A stretch of DNA of 52,155 nucleotides, taken from contig CAJTYM010000029.1 in the NCBI GenBank assembly GCA_910583835.1, forward strand, positions 1-52,155. Reading direction: 5' to 3'. Made by a program: the position numbers and the translations under genes. Every line of letters starts with the position of its first letter. The stretch's first letter is position 1. Source of the DNA: an uncultured Lachnospiraceae bacterium (GTDB lineage Bacteria; Bacillota; Clostridia; Lachnospirales; Lachnospiraceae). This document shows positions 25,843 through 33,824 of this stretch, piece after piece. A model generated the notes under the pieces. It did not search any database. It had not been told where the DNA came from and saw nothing but the letters and a program-made list of their open reading frames with translations.

Positions 25843-26160
25843 AACTTCTCCCTCTTTCGTCTTTTTAGTCCCAAAATTTCTATTTGGGGAAAGATGTCAA
25901 AAAAGAAAGCGGTTTCATCATCTAGCAATCACATAAAGTACAACACATAACTTCTAATTCAGATAACTTCTTGCTCGAAATGATTTATTGAATAAAAAAT
26001 ATGCAAACAAAGGGTTAAATAAATTAATCATTCTTGTATCTATACATTATATTCTCTGTGCGTGACCTTCTCTTTCGCACCTTTTATTAATTTTATCCCT
26101 ATTTATGCTGTATGTCAATCACTTTCAGAATTTGTGCACAAAAATCAATTTTCATCTTTT
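25843..26160 (-). promoter_or_regulatory. Chemoreceptor promoter and long leader
   Basis: On the minus strand TTGACA (26118-26113) and TAAAAT (26095-26090) lie 17 bases apart, about 250 bases before the chemoreceptor start. The leader holds GTGCG/CGCAC arms around 26050-26080 and a CCCAAA/TTTGGG stem near 25871-25890. I see no gene here and no complete known riboswitch. Confidence 0.5.
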
Positions 26161-27573
26161 CTACTTATCAAATATAATTTCCTTGCTGTAAAGGGCGCGC
26201 TCATCCAGCAGTTTTTTGAAGACTTCCCCTTTCACGCTCTCATCGTAGCCGCCAGACCACCAGACATCGTTAAGTTCATCCAAATATTCCTCATAGTCAC
26301 ATATATAAACATAAATCCTTGTCGTATCATAACCGTTCACAGGCGCTATGTTGTCATAACCAGGAACGCTATCGCCCATCAGATTTCCGTTCGCGTCAAG
26401 AATAGCCGCATAACAGTCGAAGTTTTCAGGCATCTCTATATTAATCTCCATCGGAGTCTTGGTGACAGCCAGTATTCCCAGACCGTTTTCATCGACATCA
26501 TTGATTTCCTTGCGGATGATGTCTTCATCATTCCTCGCCACATTAAACGCGAAACCCCAGGGACCATACAGAAACCAGTTATCATATTGATTCGGGTATG
26601 TCTGCCTGTCTGGATACAATTCATAATAAGCATTCCACATATCGTTAAAGAGCTGGTGCTCGATAGCTTTCTGCTCTTCCGTGAAACGCTCGTAATCTTC
26701 ATCGGTCAGTCCAAGTCCGTTTTCTTCCATGGCGGCTTCATACCGGTCCCGCAGCTCCTTGGGCATTTCCGGACGGGTATCATGCAGCTTTGTGCCCACA
26801 ATCTGGGGAACAGACAATTGTACCTTAAAATTATCTGGTATCTCTATGCCTTTGCTTGAAAAATTCTGCCCCATGTCAAAACGGATGACTCCGGCAAACG
26901 TATTGTCATCCACAAGCTTACCGTCCATCTCGGAATTTCCGACATACAGCAGGTCAATCGCTCCTTCTTCATCGAAGTCAAAATCAATCTGACCGTACAT
27001 ACTGATCATCGGCTTTCCGTTCTCATCATAAGCAGTGTCCGGTATCCTCTCCCGGGAATGGATGACAAGGCTCAGGTAAAGGGCAGTCTCATTACAGTAT
27101 ACTTCCGAAAGCGTGAGGGTTGTCCCATCTATTGTTATGCTTTCTATGCCTTTGTCGGCTACTTGCACCGGTTCTGCCAATTCTTCATAATCTCCCGCAA
27201 AGTCCAGCGAACTCCCTATCTGCTCAAATACATGGCTGACAATGGGAACCTGGGCAACAACAGACGGATTTACAATATAAATACAGCAAAACGCTGCCGC
27301 TGCCACTGTCGCCGCTCCTGCAAAACTGCGGAAAAGCATTTTTCTCCTCTTCTGATGGCTCTTGCCACCCTCTCTGTTTCCCGCCAAGCTGCCCTCCTCA
27401 TTTTGCTGCACGTTCTTATCTTTATCCTCCGCCATTACGCGCACTTTTGCAAAAGATTTCTTCTGCGCAGCCGCCACCTGGGGCGGAAGCGGAAACGCGC
27501 CAGCCAAAGTTTTCTTAATATTATCATCCAATTGCAAATCATCTGTCTGTAGAATTGTTCTTTGTTTTTCCAT
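26161..27573 (-). CDS. DUF4179 anti-sigma-factor-like membrane protein
   Basis: A 470-residue protein encoded directly after an ECF-like sigma factor. The cytosolic N-terminus (MEKQRTILQTDDLQLDDNIK) would bind the sigma factor. One membrane helix follows (FAGAATVAAAAFCCIYIV, about 98-115), then a large extracellular domain of DUF4179 type (IDGTTLTLSEVYCNETALYL). The ATG at 27573 follows AGGAGG; a longer frame into the upstream repeats is not needed. By family and context it should hold the sigma factor inactive until an envelope signal arrives. Confidence 0.8.
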   Translation of the reverse strand: MEKQRTILQTDDLQLDDNIKKTLAGAFPLPPQVAAAQKKSFAKVRVMAEDKDKNVQQNEEGSLAGNREGGKSHQKRRKMLFRSFAGAATVAAAAFCCIYIVNPSVVAQVPIVSHVFEQIGSSLDFAGDYEELAEPVQVADKGIESITIDGTTLTLSEVYCNETALYLSLVIHSRERIPDTAYDENGKPMISMYGQIDFDFDEEGAIDLLYVGNSEMDGKLVDDNTFAGVIRFDMGQNFSSKGIEIPDNFKVQLSVPQIVGTKLHDTRPEMPKELRDRYEAAMEENGLGLTDEDYERFTEEQKAIEHQLFNDMWNAYYELYPDRQTYPNQYDNWFLYGPWGFAFNVARNDEDIIRKEINDVDENGLGILAVTKTPMEINIEMPENFDCYAAILDANGNLMGDSVPGYDNIAPVNGYDTTRIYVYICDYEEYLDELNDVWWSGGYDESVKGEVFKKLLDERALYSKEIIFDK

Positions 27574-27607
27574 CTGAAACCCTCCTTTTTCATTCTTGTT
27601 CCACGCC

Positions 27608-27733
27608 TGCCATTTGCGGCTTTTGCTTTTTTCCTTTATCCTGTCTGCCATTTGCGGCTTTTGCTTTTTTCCTTTATCCTGCCTGCCATTTATGGCTTTT
27701 GCTTTTTTCCTTTACCCTGCCTGCCATTTGCGA
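27608..27733. repeat. 38-bp tandem repeats between sigma and anti-sigma genes
   Basis: Three near-identical 38-base units (27608, 27646, 27684) and a partial fourth, each holding TGCCATTTGCGGC and a pyrimidine-rich stretch. They fill the gap between the sigma stop (27737) and the anti-sigma start. On the minus strand each carries AAAGGAAAAAAG. 38 is not a multiple of three, so they are not coding repeats. Confidence 0.8.
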
Positions 27734-27736
27734 TGC

Positions 27737-28234
27737 CTACTTCTGCAGATATGCCATGCGAATCTGCTCCCTCGCCCGCGCAAGCCTTGTCTTTACCGTA
27801 TTGACATTCATTTCCAGAAGCGCTGCGATTTCTGGAATCTTAAATCCTTCCAGATAATAAAGGATTAGAACCAGTCGGTATTTCTCATCCACGAGATTCA
27901 GCATCTCCTTAAACTCAAATTCTGCCAGCGATGAATCCAGCTTCACAGTTTCCGGCATTTCGCCCGGCAGGTTCTCCCTCTTGTAATAACGTAAAATACG
28001 GTTGCAGTTATTGATCAAAATTCGGATTAACCAGGTCTTGAAATACTCCGGTCTCTTCAAGGTGTCCAGTTTCTCAAAACAGCAAAGAATTGTGCTCTGA
28101 ATCGCATCTGCCGCATCATCGTCATTATTCAAGATTGCGCGGGCCACTTTATACATTGCCAGCGAATTCCTGTCCATCAATTCCAAAAACGCCTCCACAT
28201 CCCCCTGGACAGCTTTCTCAATGAGCGCCTGCAT
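27737..28234 (-). CDS. ECF-type RNA polymerase sigma factor
   Basis: A 165-residue sigma-70 family protein. Region 2 shows MYKVARAILNNDDDAADAIQ and ILCCFEKLDTLKRPEYFKTW; region 4 has LVLILYYLEGFKIPEIAALL and NVNTVKTRLARAREQIR. The ATG at 28234 has GGGAGG nine bases upstream. It is paired with the DUF4179 protein. Upstream, TGAAAC (28336-28331) and CGGTATC (28316-28310) on the minus strand look like an ECF promoter, so the pair may be self-activating. Confidence 0.9.
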   Translation of the reverse strand: MQALIEKAVQGDVEAFLELMDRNSLAMYKVARAILNNDDDAADAIQSTILCCFEKLDTLKRPEYFKTWLIRILINNCNRILRYYKRENLPGEMPETVKLDSSLAEFEFKEMLNLVDEKYRLVLILYYLEGFKIPEIAALLEMNVNTVKTRLARAREQIRMAYLQK

Positions 28235-28309
28235 ACTTCCTGCCCTCCCTTCCACAGCATGGCAGCTGTTTTTCTCTTTTTGTTAATTATTTTCTTGGTA
28301 TACTTATTA

Positions 28310-28336
28310 GATACCGTTACATGGAAAAAAGTTTCA
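28310..28336 (-). promoter_or_regulatory. Possible autoregulated ECF promoter
   Basis: On the minus strand TGAAAC followed by CGGTATC with a 14-base spacer resembles ECF-type promoters (GAAAC at -35, CGTA at -10), about 75 bases before the sigma start. The spacer is a little short. Confidence 0.4.
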
Positions 28337-28343
28337 AAAAAGA

Positions 28344-28367
28344 GACTGCCGCAATTAAGCGACAGTC
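28344..28367 (-). terminator. Terminator after the TetR/ABC operon
   Basis: Arms GACTGCCGC (28344-28352) and GCGACAGTC (28359-28367) with a six-base loop; on the minus strand it is followed by TCTTTTTT. It ends the permease transcript just before the sigma promoter. Confidence 0.8.
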
Positions 28368-28432
28368 CCATCTTCTTTTATTCCCACAGCAAGCTGATGG
28401 GGTTTTTGATTCAAACAAATCTGCAGCAATAA

Positions 28433-29575
28433 TCACTCCAGCATAATTTCCTTCACAGAAATCTTCTTGATTTGCTCAGCATAACAGTGCATGACGATTT
28501 CATAAACCACAACGAAGAATGCCAGCGACAGGCACATAACCGGGAAATCAAACTCATACGTGGGCATGCCCTCCATGTCCTTGAAGATTATATCCACCGT
28601 AAACCTCAGCAGCGCATACTGGTATACTGTTCCCAGCACAAACCCAATATACGACATTGGACGGTAACCGCCGAGCAGCGCACGGCAGCACTCTTTCTGT
28701 GAATAACCGAACACACGCATCATGGCAATGGTCTTTGTGTTGCCTTTTATGACGGTCGTGATTGCCAAAAAAAGCGTTGTGCACGCCAGGATTACGCCAA
28801 TCAGCAGCATCATTATGCCCATCATCTCGCTTGACAGTTCATTCATGCTTGCCGCCATCTGCGTCATGGCAGAAAAACAGAAAGAGGCAAAAATGATGAA
28901 GAACACAAGGGTTTTTTTCGTCCGCAGCGTATGCTTCCTCAAATCCTCCAGAAATGGGCAATCCCTGCCTTGTTTCACCCTCTTTATCTTTGAGGAAGAC
29001 CGGAAATCATTTTTCAGGAGCAAAAGCACCGACCTTTTCAGTTTCAGCGAAGCATAAAGCACCGCGAGCACGGCAAAGGCAATTGTCGGCAATGCCACAA
29101 GGTACACGAGCAGGGACGGATGAAAGGAAATCGCAATCTCCGGCAGAAACCCTCCCTCATTCTGGCGCTCATAAAATTCCGGCATCAATAAAAACGCCCC
29201 CAGAAATCCAACAGCCGTGCCAAAGAAAACGCCTGTAGAAAATACCCAGAAATTCTTGGCTATCCTCAGGTTTGAATAGCCAAGGGCTTTCAGTATTCCC
29301 AATTCCTTTTTGTGGGTATCTATGTAATGCTTAATATAAAAGAACAGCATCACCACGGAAGTGACCAGCAGACAGCCGCCGCTGACGCCGCTGACGACTT
29401 TGGCGGTAGATACCTGGGCATGGTAAAATATAACTGCCTGTTCCGAGGACAGTAAATCTTCTATCTGCAGAATATCAAGATAATAATTCAAAAACAAGGC
29501 ACAGACCAAAACCGCACAGCAGGAAATAATGGAAATGCCGATAAGTTTCGCCGCATCTTTTATCCCTACAACCAT
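28433..29575 (-). CDS. FtsX-like ABC permease
   Basis: A 380-residue membrane protein with helices near 10-32, 65-85, 115-135, 165-185, 230-250, 260-280, 310-330 and 350-370, arranged as two FtsX-like repeats. LGILKALGYSNLRIAKNF and IAMMRVFGYSQKECCRALL are the matching coupling segments that contact the ATPase. It lies immediately after the ATPase gene; ATG 29575 is five bases past its stop and behind GGTGAGG. It resembles bacitracin-type or lipoprotein-export permeases but lacks a large outside domain. The substrate is unknown. Confidence 0.85.
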   Translation of the reverse strand: MVVGIKDAAKLIGISIISCCAVLVCALFLNYYLDILQIEDLLSSEQAVIFYHAQVSTAKVVSGVSGGCLLVTSVVMLFFYIKHYIDTHKKELGILKALGYSNLRIAKNFWVFSTGVFFGTAVGFLGAFLLMPEFYERQNEGGFLPEIAISFHPSLLVYLVALPTIAFAVLAVLYASLKLKRSVLLLLKNDFRSSSKIKRVKQGRDCPFLEDLRKHTLRTKKTLVFFIIFASFCFSAMTQMAASMNELSSEMMGIMMLLIGVILACTTLFLAITTVIKGNTKTIAMMRVFGYSQKECCRALLGGYRPMSYIGFVLGTVYQYALLRFTVDIIFKDMEGMPTYEFDFPVMCLSLAFFVVVYEIVMHCYAEQIKKISVKEIMLE

Positions 29576-29579
29576 GTCC

Positions 29580-30284
29580 TCACCATCCAATCTCATATGC
29601 CGTCATAGGCGTTTCATTCGTGCTGACTTCCACAATCTTTCCGCTGTTCATCTTGATGACCGTATTCGCCATCTGGGCGATATTCTGGTTGTGCGTTACC
29701 ATCACCATCGTAAACCCACATTCTTTCTGCAAGGCGCTGATATAGTCAAGCACCTGACGTCCCGTCTCTTCATCCAATGCGCCCGTCGGCTCATCCAAAA
29801 ACAGCACATTCGGCTTTTTTGCCAATGCCCTGGCAATCGACACCCGCTGCTGTTCACCGCCCGAAAGTTCACCCGGATACTTTTTCAATTTCCCTTCCAG
29901 CCCGACAGCTTTTATAATTTCACGGTAATCCGACCTGCCGGCAAGGTCCGCACCCATGCGCACATTCTTTTCCACCGTCATATTCGGCAGAAGATAATAC
30001 TGCTGGAAGATAAAACCGACTGTATCTTTGCGAAAACCTGTCAGCTCACCGTCTGACAATTTCGTAATATCCCTGCCATCGTATTTGACGCTCCCGCTAT
30101 CCGGCTGCTCCAGCCCTGAAATCACATTCAGGAATGTAGACTTGCCGGAACCGGAAGCCCCCAGTATCACTACAAAATCGCCATCTGCAATATTTGCCGT
30201 GATGCCCTTTAACACCGGAAGCTTATTGTCCCTGCTTCCGTAAGACTTTGTGACATCTTTCACCTCAATCATTCTTCTCACCAT
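29580..30284 (-). CDS. ABC transporter ATPase, LolD/MacB-type
   Basis: A 234-residue nucleotide-binding subunit. Walker A GASGSGKST (about 42-50), Q-loop FIFQQYYLLP, signature LSGGEQQR, Walker B VLFLDEPTGALD and the H-loop THN are intact. The sequence type is that of ATPases serving FtsX-like permeases. It overlaps the upstream TetR gene by 20 bases and is followed by the permease, so all three form one operon. Confidence 0.92.
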   Translation of the reverse strand: MVRRMIEVKDVTKSYGSRDNKLPVLKGITANIADGDFVVILGASGSGKSTFLNVISGLEQPDSGSVKYDGRDITKLSDGELTGFRKDTVGFIFQQYYLLPNMTVEKNVRMGADLAGRSDYREIIKAVGLEGKLKKYPGELSGGEQQRVSIARALAKKPNVLFLDEPTGALDEETGRQVLDYISALQKECGFTMVMVTHNQNIAQMANTVIKMNSGKIVEVSTNETPMTAYEIGW

Positions 30285-30852
30285 CCTTTAGTTCTCTTAA
30301 CACTGCTGTAAAAATCTCCGACATCATCTTTGCCAGGTCTTCCTGGGTAAATGTACACATATTTGTCGCACAGAGCACCGCAATCCCATGGGTATAAATC
30401 CACAGATGACGGTACAGCCACTCAGCCTTTTCCCGATTCAAGCCATAACCGTCCTGGATGGAATCCACAATCTGCTGGTAATGCTCCTCAATCACCGGCA
30501 GTATGTCCCCGACTGCCGGCTTCTGCGGCTGTTCTGACATGAACAATACCTGAAACAATTTCGGTTCAGTGAGCGCAAATTTAACATATTCCACACCCAC
30601 GCCCTTAAAGGCAGGAATCCTTGTCTGCCCAAGGCCTCTGTCCACATATTCGGCATACAGCGCCCTGGCTGCTGCCACAACCTCCCGGCAGACCTCATCC
30701 ATGCTGGGAAACACTGTAAAAATCGGTCTGGCGGAACTGCCAAGCTTCGCCCCTAAGGTCCTGGCTGTCAAAGCGGCAAAACCATCTGCCCTGACAATTT
30801 CCAGGGCGGCATTGATAATTTCTTCCCTTGTAAACTTTGCTTTCGGCGGCAT
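30265..30852 (-). CDS. TetR/AcrR-family regulator
   Basis: A 195-residue repressor-type protein. The helix-turn-helix is at the N-terminus (FTREEIINAALEIVRADGF, then ALTARTLGAKLGSSARPIF). The C-terminal ligand domain has WLYRHLWIYTHGIAVLCAT, typical of TetR proteins of Clostridia. It heads the ABC operon and probably represses it. A consensus promoter and a palindrome lie just upstream. The start follows GAGGAG. Confidence 0.9.
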   Translation of the reverse strand: MPPKAKFTREEIINAALEIVRADGFAALTARTLGAKLGSSARPIFTVFPSMDEVCREVVAAARALYAEYVDRGLGQTRIPAFKGVGVEYVKFALTEPKLFQVLFMSEQPQKPAVGDILPVIEEHYQQIVDSIQDGYGLNREKAEWLYRHLWIYTHGIAVLCATNMCTFTQEDLAKMMSEIFTAVLRELKDGEKND

Positions 30853-30870
30853 TTTGACACTCCTCTACTT

Positions 30871-30927
30871 AAAACATTTGTTTTGCAACGTTTGTTTTAT
30901 ATTAAACCTATCTATTTCATTTGTCAA
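30871..30927 (-). promoter_or_regulatory. tetR promoter and operator-like palindrome
   Basis: On the minus strand TTGACA (30927-30922) and TAATAT (30904-30899) are 17 bases apart. Downstream of the -10 box is AAAACA-tt-TGTTTT (30871-30884), a perfect 6-bp palindrome. A related half, ACGTTTGTTTT (30888-30898), lies 14 bases from ACATTTGTTTT. The placement suits autorepression by the TetR protein. Confidence 0.6.
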
Positions 30928-30972
30928 GCAGAATATAAAAATACAAAATCTCATAGAATAAAGCGTACTTTA

Positions 30973-31000
30973 TTGACAATGTGTACACTAATGTTATAAT
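30973..31000 (+). promoter_or_regulatory. Promoter of the toxin-antitoxin-like pair with operator
   Basis: Perfect TTGACA (30973-30978) and TATAAT (30995-31000) with a 16-base spacer. The spacer holds the palindrome GTGTACAC (30981-30988), a likely operator for the antitoxin. Confidence 0.75.
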
Positions 31001-31016
31001 AGGAGGCATAAAGGAG

Positions 31017-31451
31017 ATGACAGATATGTTGATGGAACAAGCTACCAAAGTTAGAAAAGAATGGAGTTCTGTTTGTGACAGCGTTATCCACGAAAAGCCC
31101 AAATTTATTAAACGAACCAGAGATAAGATGTGGTTTTCCAGCTTAGAAACCATGTCAGAAATATTATCAGCTTATCAGTTCACTGCTGAGAAATATTCGG
31201 AAAACAATGGGAGCATTACTTTATCATTGAATGAAATTGACTTGGCAGAAAATGGAACGGACGAACAGAATGCAAGATTAAATCTTGCAAAATCTATCTT
31301 GGAATATTCTATGGAATATTATAACAACTATGAACTTTATTCCCATAGCCCAAACAGAAAAAAGCATATTCCTTATATTTTCAAAGCATTGATTATAGAT
31401 AATCCACAAGAGATAGGAGATATGATACAATGCCAAGATGGAAAGAACTAA
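31017..31451 (+). CDS. Putative Phd-like antitoxin
   Basis: A 144-residue protein starting at ATG 31017 behind AGGAGG. The N-terminal part (SSVCDSVIHEKPKFIKRTRD, then MWFSSLETMSEILSAY) fits the Phd/YefM pattern of a residue pair for DNA binding followed by a strand and helix. The longer C-terminal half (LNLAKSILEYSMEYYNNYEL) is unlike the short Phd proteins. It overlaps the downstream HicA-like toxin by 22 bases. It may bind the toxin and repress the promoter ahead. The pairing is inferred from order and overlap. The AT-rich composition differs from its neighbours. Confidence 0.6.
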   Translation: MTDMLMEQATKVRKEWSSVCDSVIHEKPKFIKRTRDKMWFSSLETMSEILSAYQFTAEKYSENNGSITLSLNEIDLAENGTDEQNARLNLAKSILEYSMEYYNNYELYSHSPNRKKHIPYIFKALIIDNPQEIGDMIQCQDGKN

Positions 31452-31648
31452 AAAGATTTTGTGATAAAGATGGCTGGGAATTATACAAAGACACAGACCA
31501 TTATTTTTACCGTAAAATTGATGATGACGGTACCGTACGAATGACAAAAGTCTCAAAAGGCTCTGGAGAAATATATGGATATTTGTGGAAAGAAATCCTC
31601 AAAAAACAATTGCAAGTCACGCAAGAATATTTTAACAGCAAAATATAA
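31430..31648 (+). CDS. HicA-like toxin
   Basis: A 72-residue protein with the HicA dsRBD-like fold pattern: MPRWKELKRF, then DGWELYKDTDHYFYRK with the catalytic His24, a basic strand TVRMTKVS, and a C-terminal helix LWKEILKKQLQVT. HicA toxins are ribosome-dependent or free mRNA interferases. The start ATG lies within the antitoxin gene behind GGAGA. Classical HicA is paired with HicB; here the partner is not HicB-like. Confidence rests on the short motif set. Confidence 0.65.
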   Translation: MPRWKELKRFCDKDGWELYKDTDHYFYRKIDDDGTVRMTKVSKGSGEIYGYLWKEILKKQLQVTQEYFNSKI

Positions 31649-31672
31649 AGTCTGCATATCTTAATTGGCAAA

Positions 31673-32296
31673 TCAGACAATCCTCCCGCCATCTATCTCA
31701 TAGGTGCGGTCGCAGATATATGCGATATCTTTCTCATTGTGCGAAGCAAGCAAAATGGTCTTGCCTTTCTCTTTTTCAGCCTTCAGGACGTCCCGCATCT
31801 TCTCTGCCATATGCTTATCCAGCCCATTGAACGGCTCATCCAATATCAGCACGCTGGGGTTTTCCATCAATGCCTGTGCCAGGCCCAGACGCTGCTTCAT
31901 GCCAAGGGAATATTTGCGGACTTTCTTCCTATTTCCCGGCTCCAGGCCAACCAGTTCCATATAACGGCAAATCTCTTCCCTGCCAATCTCCTTGCGGATG
32001 CCAGCCAAAAGCTTCAGGTTCTCAAAACCGCTCAGATAAGGCATAAACCCCGGAACCTCAATGATAAATCCTGTGCTTGGGGGAAACTCCGTATCCCGCC
32101 CTATCTTCTTCCCCAGCACTTCTATCTCACCTGTGAACATGCGGTTAAAACCGCAGATACATTTCATCAGCATGGTTTTCCCGGAGCCGTTGCCTCCTAT
32201 GATGCCAACCGCCTCGCCCGCTGCGGCTTCCATGGACACTTCCTGAAGAATGCTTTGCTTATTTATGGTAAGCGACACGTTATTTACCTGAATCAT
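31673..32296 (-). CDS. ABC transporter ATPase, CcmA/BcrA-type
   Basis: A 207-residue nucleotide-binding subunit. Walker A is GGNGSGKT (about 34-41), the signature is SLGMKQRLGLAQALM, Walker B is VLILDEPFNGLD, and the H-loop is SHN. The SLGMKQR form is typical of ATPases of ABC-2 exporters such as bacitracin- or lantibiotic-protection systems. Its ATG overlaps the upstream permease stop (ATGA), so the genes are coupled. Confidence 0.92.
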   Translation of the reverse strand: MIQVNNVSLTINKQSILQEVSMEAAAGEAVGIIGGNGSGKTMLMKCICGFNRMFTGEIEVLGKKIGRDTEFPPSTGFIIEVPGFMPYLSGFENLKLLAGIRKEIGREEICRYMELVGLEPGNRKKVRKYSLGMKQRLGLAQALMENPSVLILDEPFNGLDKHMAEKMRDVLKAEKEKGKTILLASHNEKDIAYICDRTYEIDGGRIV

Positions 32297-33162
32297 AGCG
32301 CTACGTCCCCTCCTATCATATCAATGCTGACTTTCTGTACTTTGCGGTACGCCATCACGCCCAAAACCAGCAATAAAACAGCGAACAATACTACAGACAG
32401 CCAGGGCGGAAACACATATCTGCGAAAATATTTCTGGTAATGGATGCTCAGCACGCAGTGGCTGAACGGAAGCGCCCACATCAACACGCTTCTGGTGACA
32501 AACAGCCCGCAGCCCAAGGCAAGCTGCGCAGCAACAAGCAGAAAGGACAGCAGCTTCTTCCCATACAGGCAGCCCAGCAGGAATGCCATGGAACACAGAA
32601 CTAAGAATAAGTCTAACAGGATATAGGACAAAAACAGCGCCTGATAGGGCGGCAGCTGATAATAAAGATTCGGCGCTATCAATGTGCCCATATGTATGCC
32701 GCCTACATTGCCCAGCTTATCGTAATCCGTAACCGGTATGCTCCAGCCATCCGCCAGAAATGAAATCCCCACTGTCTGAACCAGGGTCACGCCGATGATA
32801 ACTGCGCAAAAAGATACGGCTGACAGCAATTGGAAAAGCATTTCCCCTAGTATCCAGTTCCTCCTCCCCATGCGGGCAAGATAATAAAGCATATTCCCAT
32901 CCACGGTGGGAAACGGCGCAATCAATACAAGATAAATCAGGGGGAACAAAAGCAGCGAAAACCCGGAATTTGCCACGGCTATGCTTGTCTCGAACATATT
33001 CAGCGGCTGTGCCATTTCCTCCGCTGCCCGCATCATCGGACGCACAATCAGTTCATGTATCGGTACGGACGCCGCAAGTACCAGCAGGAACCTGGGATTT
33101 TTCAGCCATCTGGCATACTCACTCCCCGCCACGAACAAAATACTTTTGATTGCCAGATTCAT
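32293..33162 (-). CDS. ABC-2-type permease subunit 1
   Basis: A 289-residue membrane protein. Helices are visible at about 20-40, 70-90, 110-130, 165-185, 205-230 and 255-275 (for example FSLLLFPLIYLVLIAPFP and LSVVLFAVLLLVLGVMAY). The six-helix plan is that of ABC-2 exporters. It shares an operon with a second permease and the ATPase. The substrate is unknown. The presence of two small permeases plus an ATPase resembles LanFEG-like protection transporters. Confidence 0.8.
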   Translation of the reverse strand: MNLAIKSILFVAGSEYARWLKNPRFLLVLAASVPIHELIVRPMMRAAEEMAQPLNMFETSIAVANSGFSLLLFPLIYLVLIAPFPTVDGNMLYYLARMGRRNWILGEMLFQLLSAVSFCAVIIGVTLVQTVGISFLADGWSIPVTDYDKLGNVGGIHMGTLIAPNLYYQLPPYQALFLSYILLDLFLVLCSMAFLLGCLYGKKLLSFLLVAAQLALGCGLFVTRSVLMWALPFSHCVLSIHYQKYFRRYVFPPWLSVVLFAVLLLVLGVMAYRKVQKVSIDMIGGDVAL

Positions 33163-33188
33163 AGGCCAACACCCTCCACCGCAATTTT

Positions 33189-33818
33189 CTACGATAACAA
33201 AACGTTGTTAAACATATAATTCAGCAAAAACACCAGGCAGAAATCCACGCACAAATCATTGTACAGCACAACGGACAGCCAGGTAAGCATTGACAGGACC
33301 ATGCCATAGACCAGAAAATAAACAAACTTCGCCACTATATGCACGCACAGGCTCCAGACTGTCACTGCCGCCCCGCCGCCAACCACGTCCATTTCCCCAT
33401 AGCTGGGATTGAGCGGAAAATAACATACGATTATTGCAATATAGAGCCCCAGCCCCAACAGGAGGACAGCCGCATCGCTGGCAAAAGCATGGCAGAATTT
33501 GGCACGAAAATAGCTGAACGTACTCTGCCTTCCTTTCACATACAGATAAAAGCCGCTCTTACGCTCATCGGCGATACAGGAAGCAAACGGAAGCGCCGCC
33601 ACCGGCAGAAGCAAGGAGAACCAACCCGATATCCCCGCATCAAAAACCTTCGTAATATCGCAAGTCTTCACAGCTTCGCGCGGCAGCTCCCAGATAGCCC
33701 GAAAGACGGAATACACCTTCTCATTGATGATAATCAAATCCCCGGACATGCAGACAAGCAGCACAGCCAAAACGCAGAACAGATAGTATGTTTTTTTCTT
33801 CCTGAATAATATTCCCAT
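33189..33818 (-). CDS. ABC-2-type permease subunit 2
   Basis: A 209-residue hydrophobic protein with about five helices, the first YLFCVLAVLLVCMSGDLII near 11-30, another WFSLLLPVAALPFASCIAD, and the last LSVVLYNDLCVDFCLVFLLN. ERKSGFYLYVKGRQSTFSYF is a cytosolic loop of ABC-2 type. It probably forms a heterodimer with the next gene product. It starts six bases after the lipoprotein gene and is read with it. Confidence 0.75.
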   Translation of the reverse strand: MGILFRKKKTYYLFCVLAVLLVCMSGDLIIINEKVYSVFRAIWELPREAVKTCDITKVFDAGISGWFSLLLPVAALPFASCIADERKSGFYLYVKGRQSTFSYFRAKFCHAFASDAAVLLLGLGLYIAIIVCYFPLNPSYGEMDVVGGGAAVTVWSLCVHIVAKFVYFLVYGMVLSMLTWLSVVLYNDLCVDFCLVFLLNYMFNNVLLS

Positions 33819-33824
33819 ATACGC

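Noticed and set aside
26040..26090. CACGCACAGAG in the chemoreceptor leader, resembling the start of a c-di-GMP-I riboswitch
   Set aside because: The second conserved half with its tetraloop receptor and GGACGCAAAGCC-like block is missing, so only a short chance match remains.
27608..27733. CRISPR-like repeats
   Set aside because: The 38-base units are contiguous without spacers, and no cas genes are nearby.
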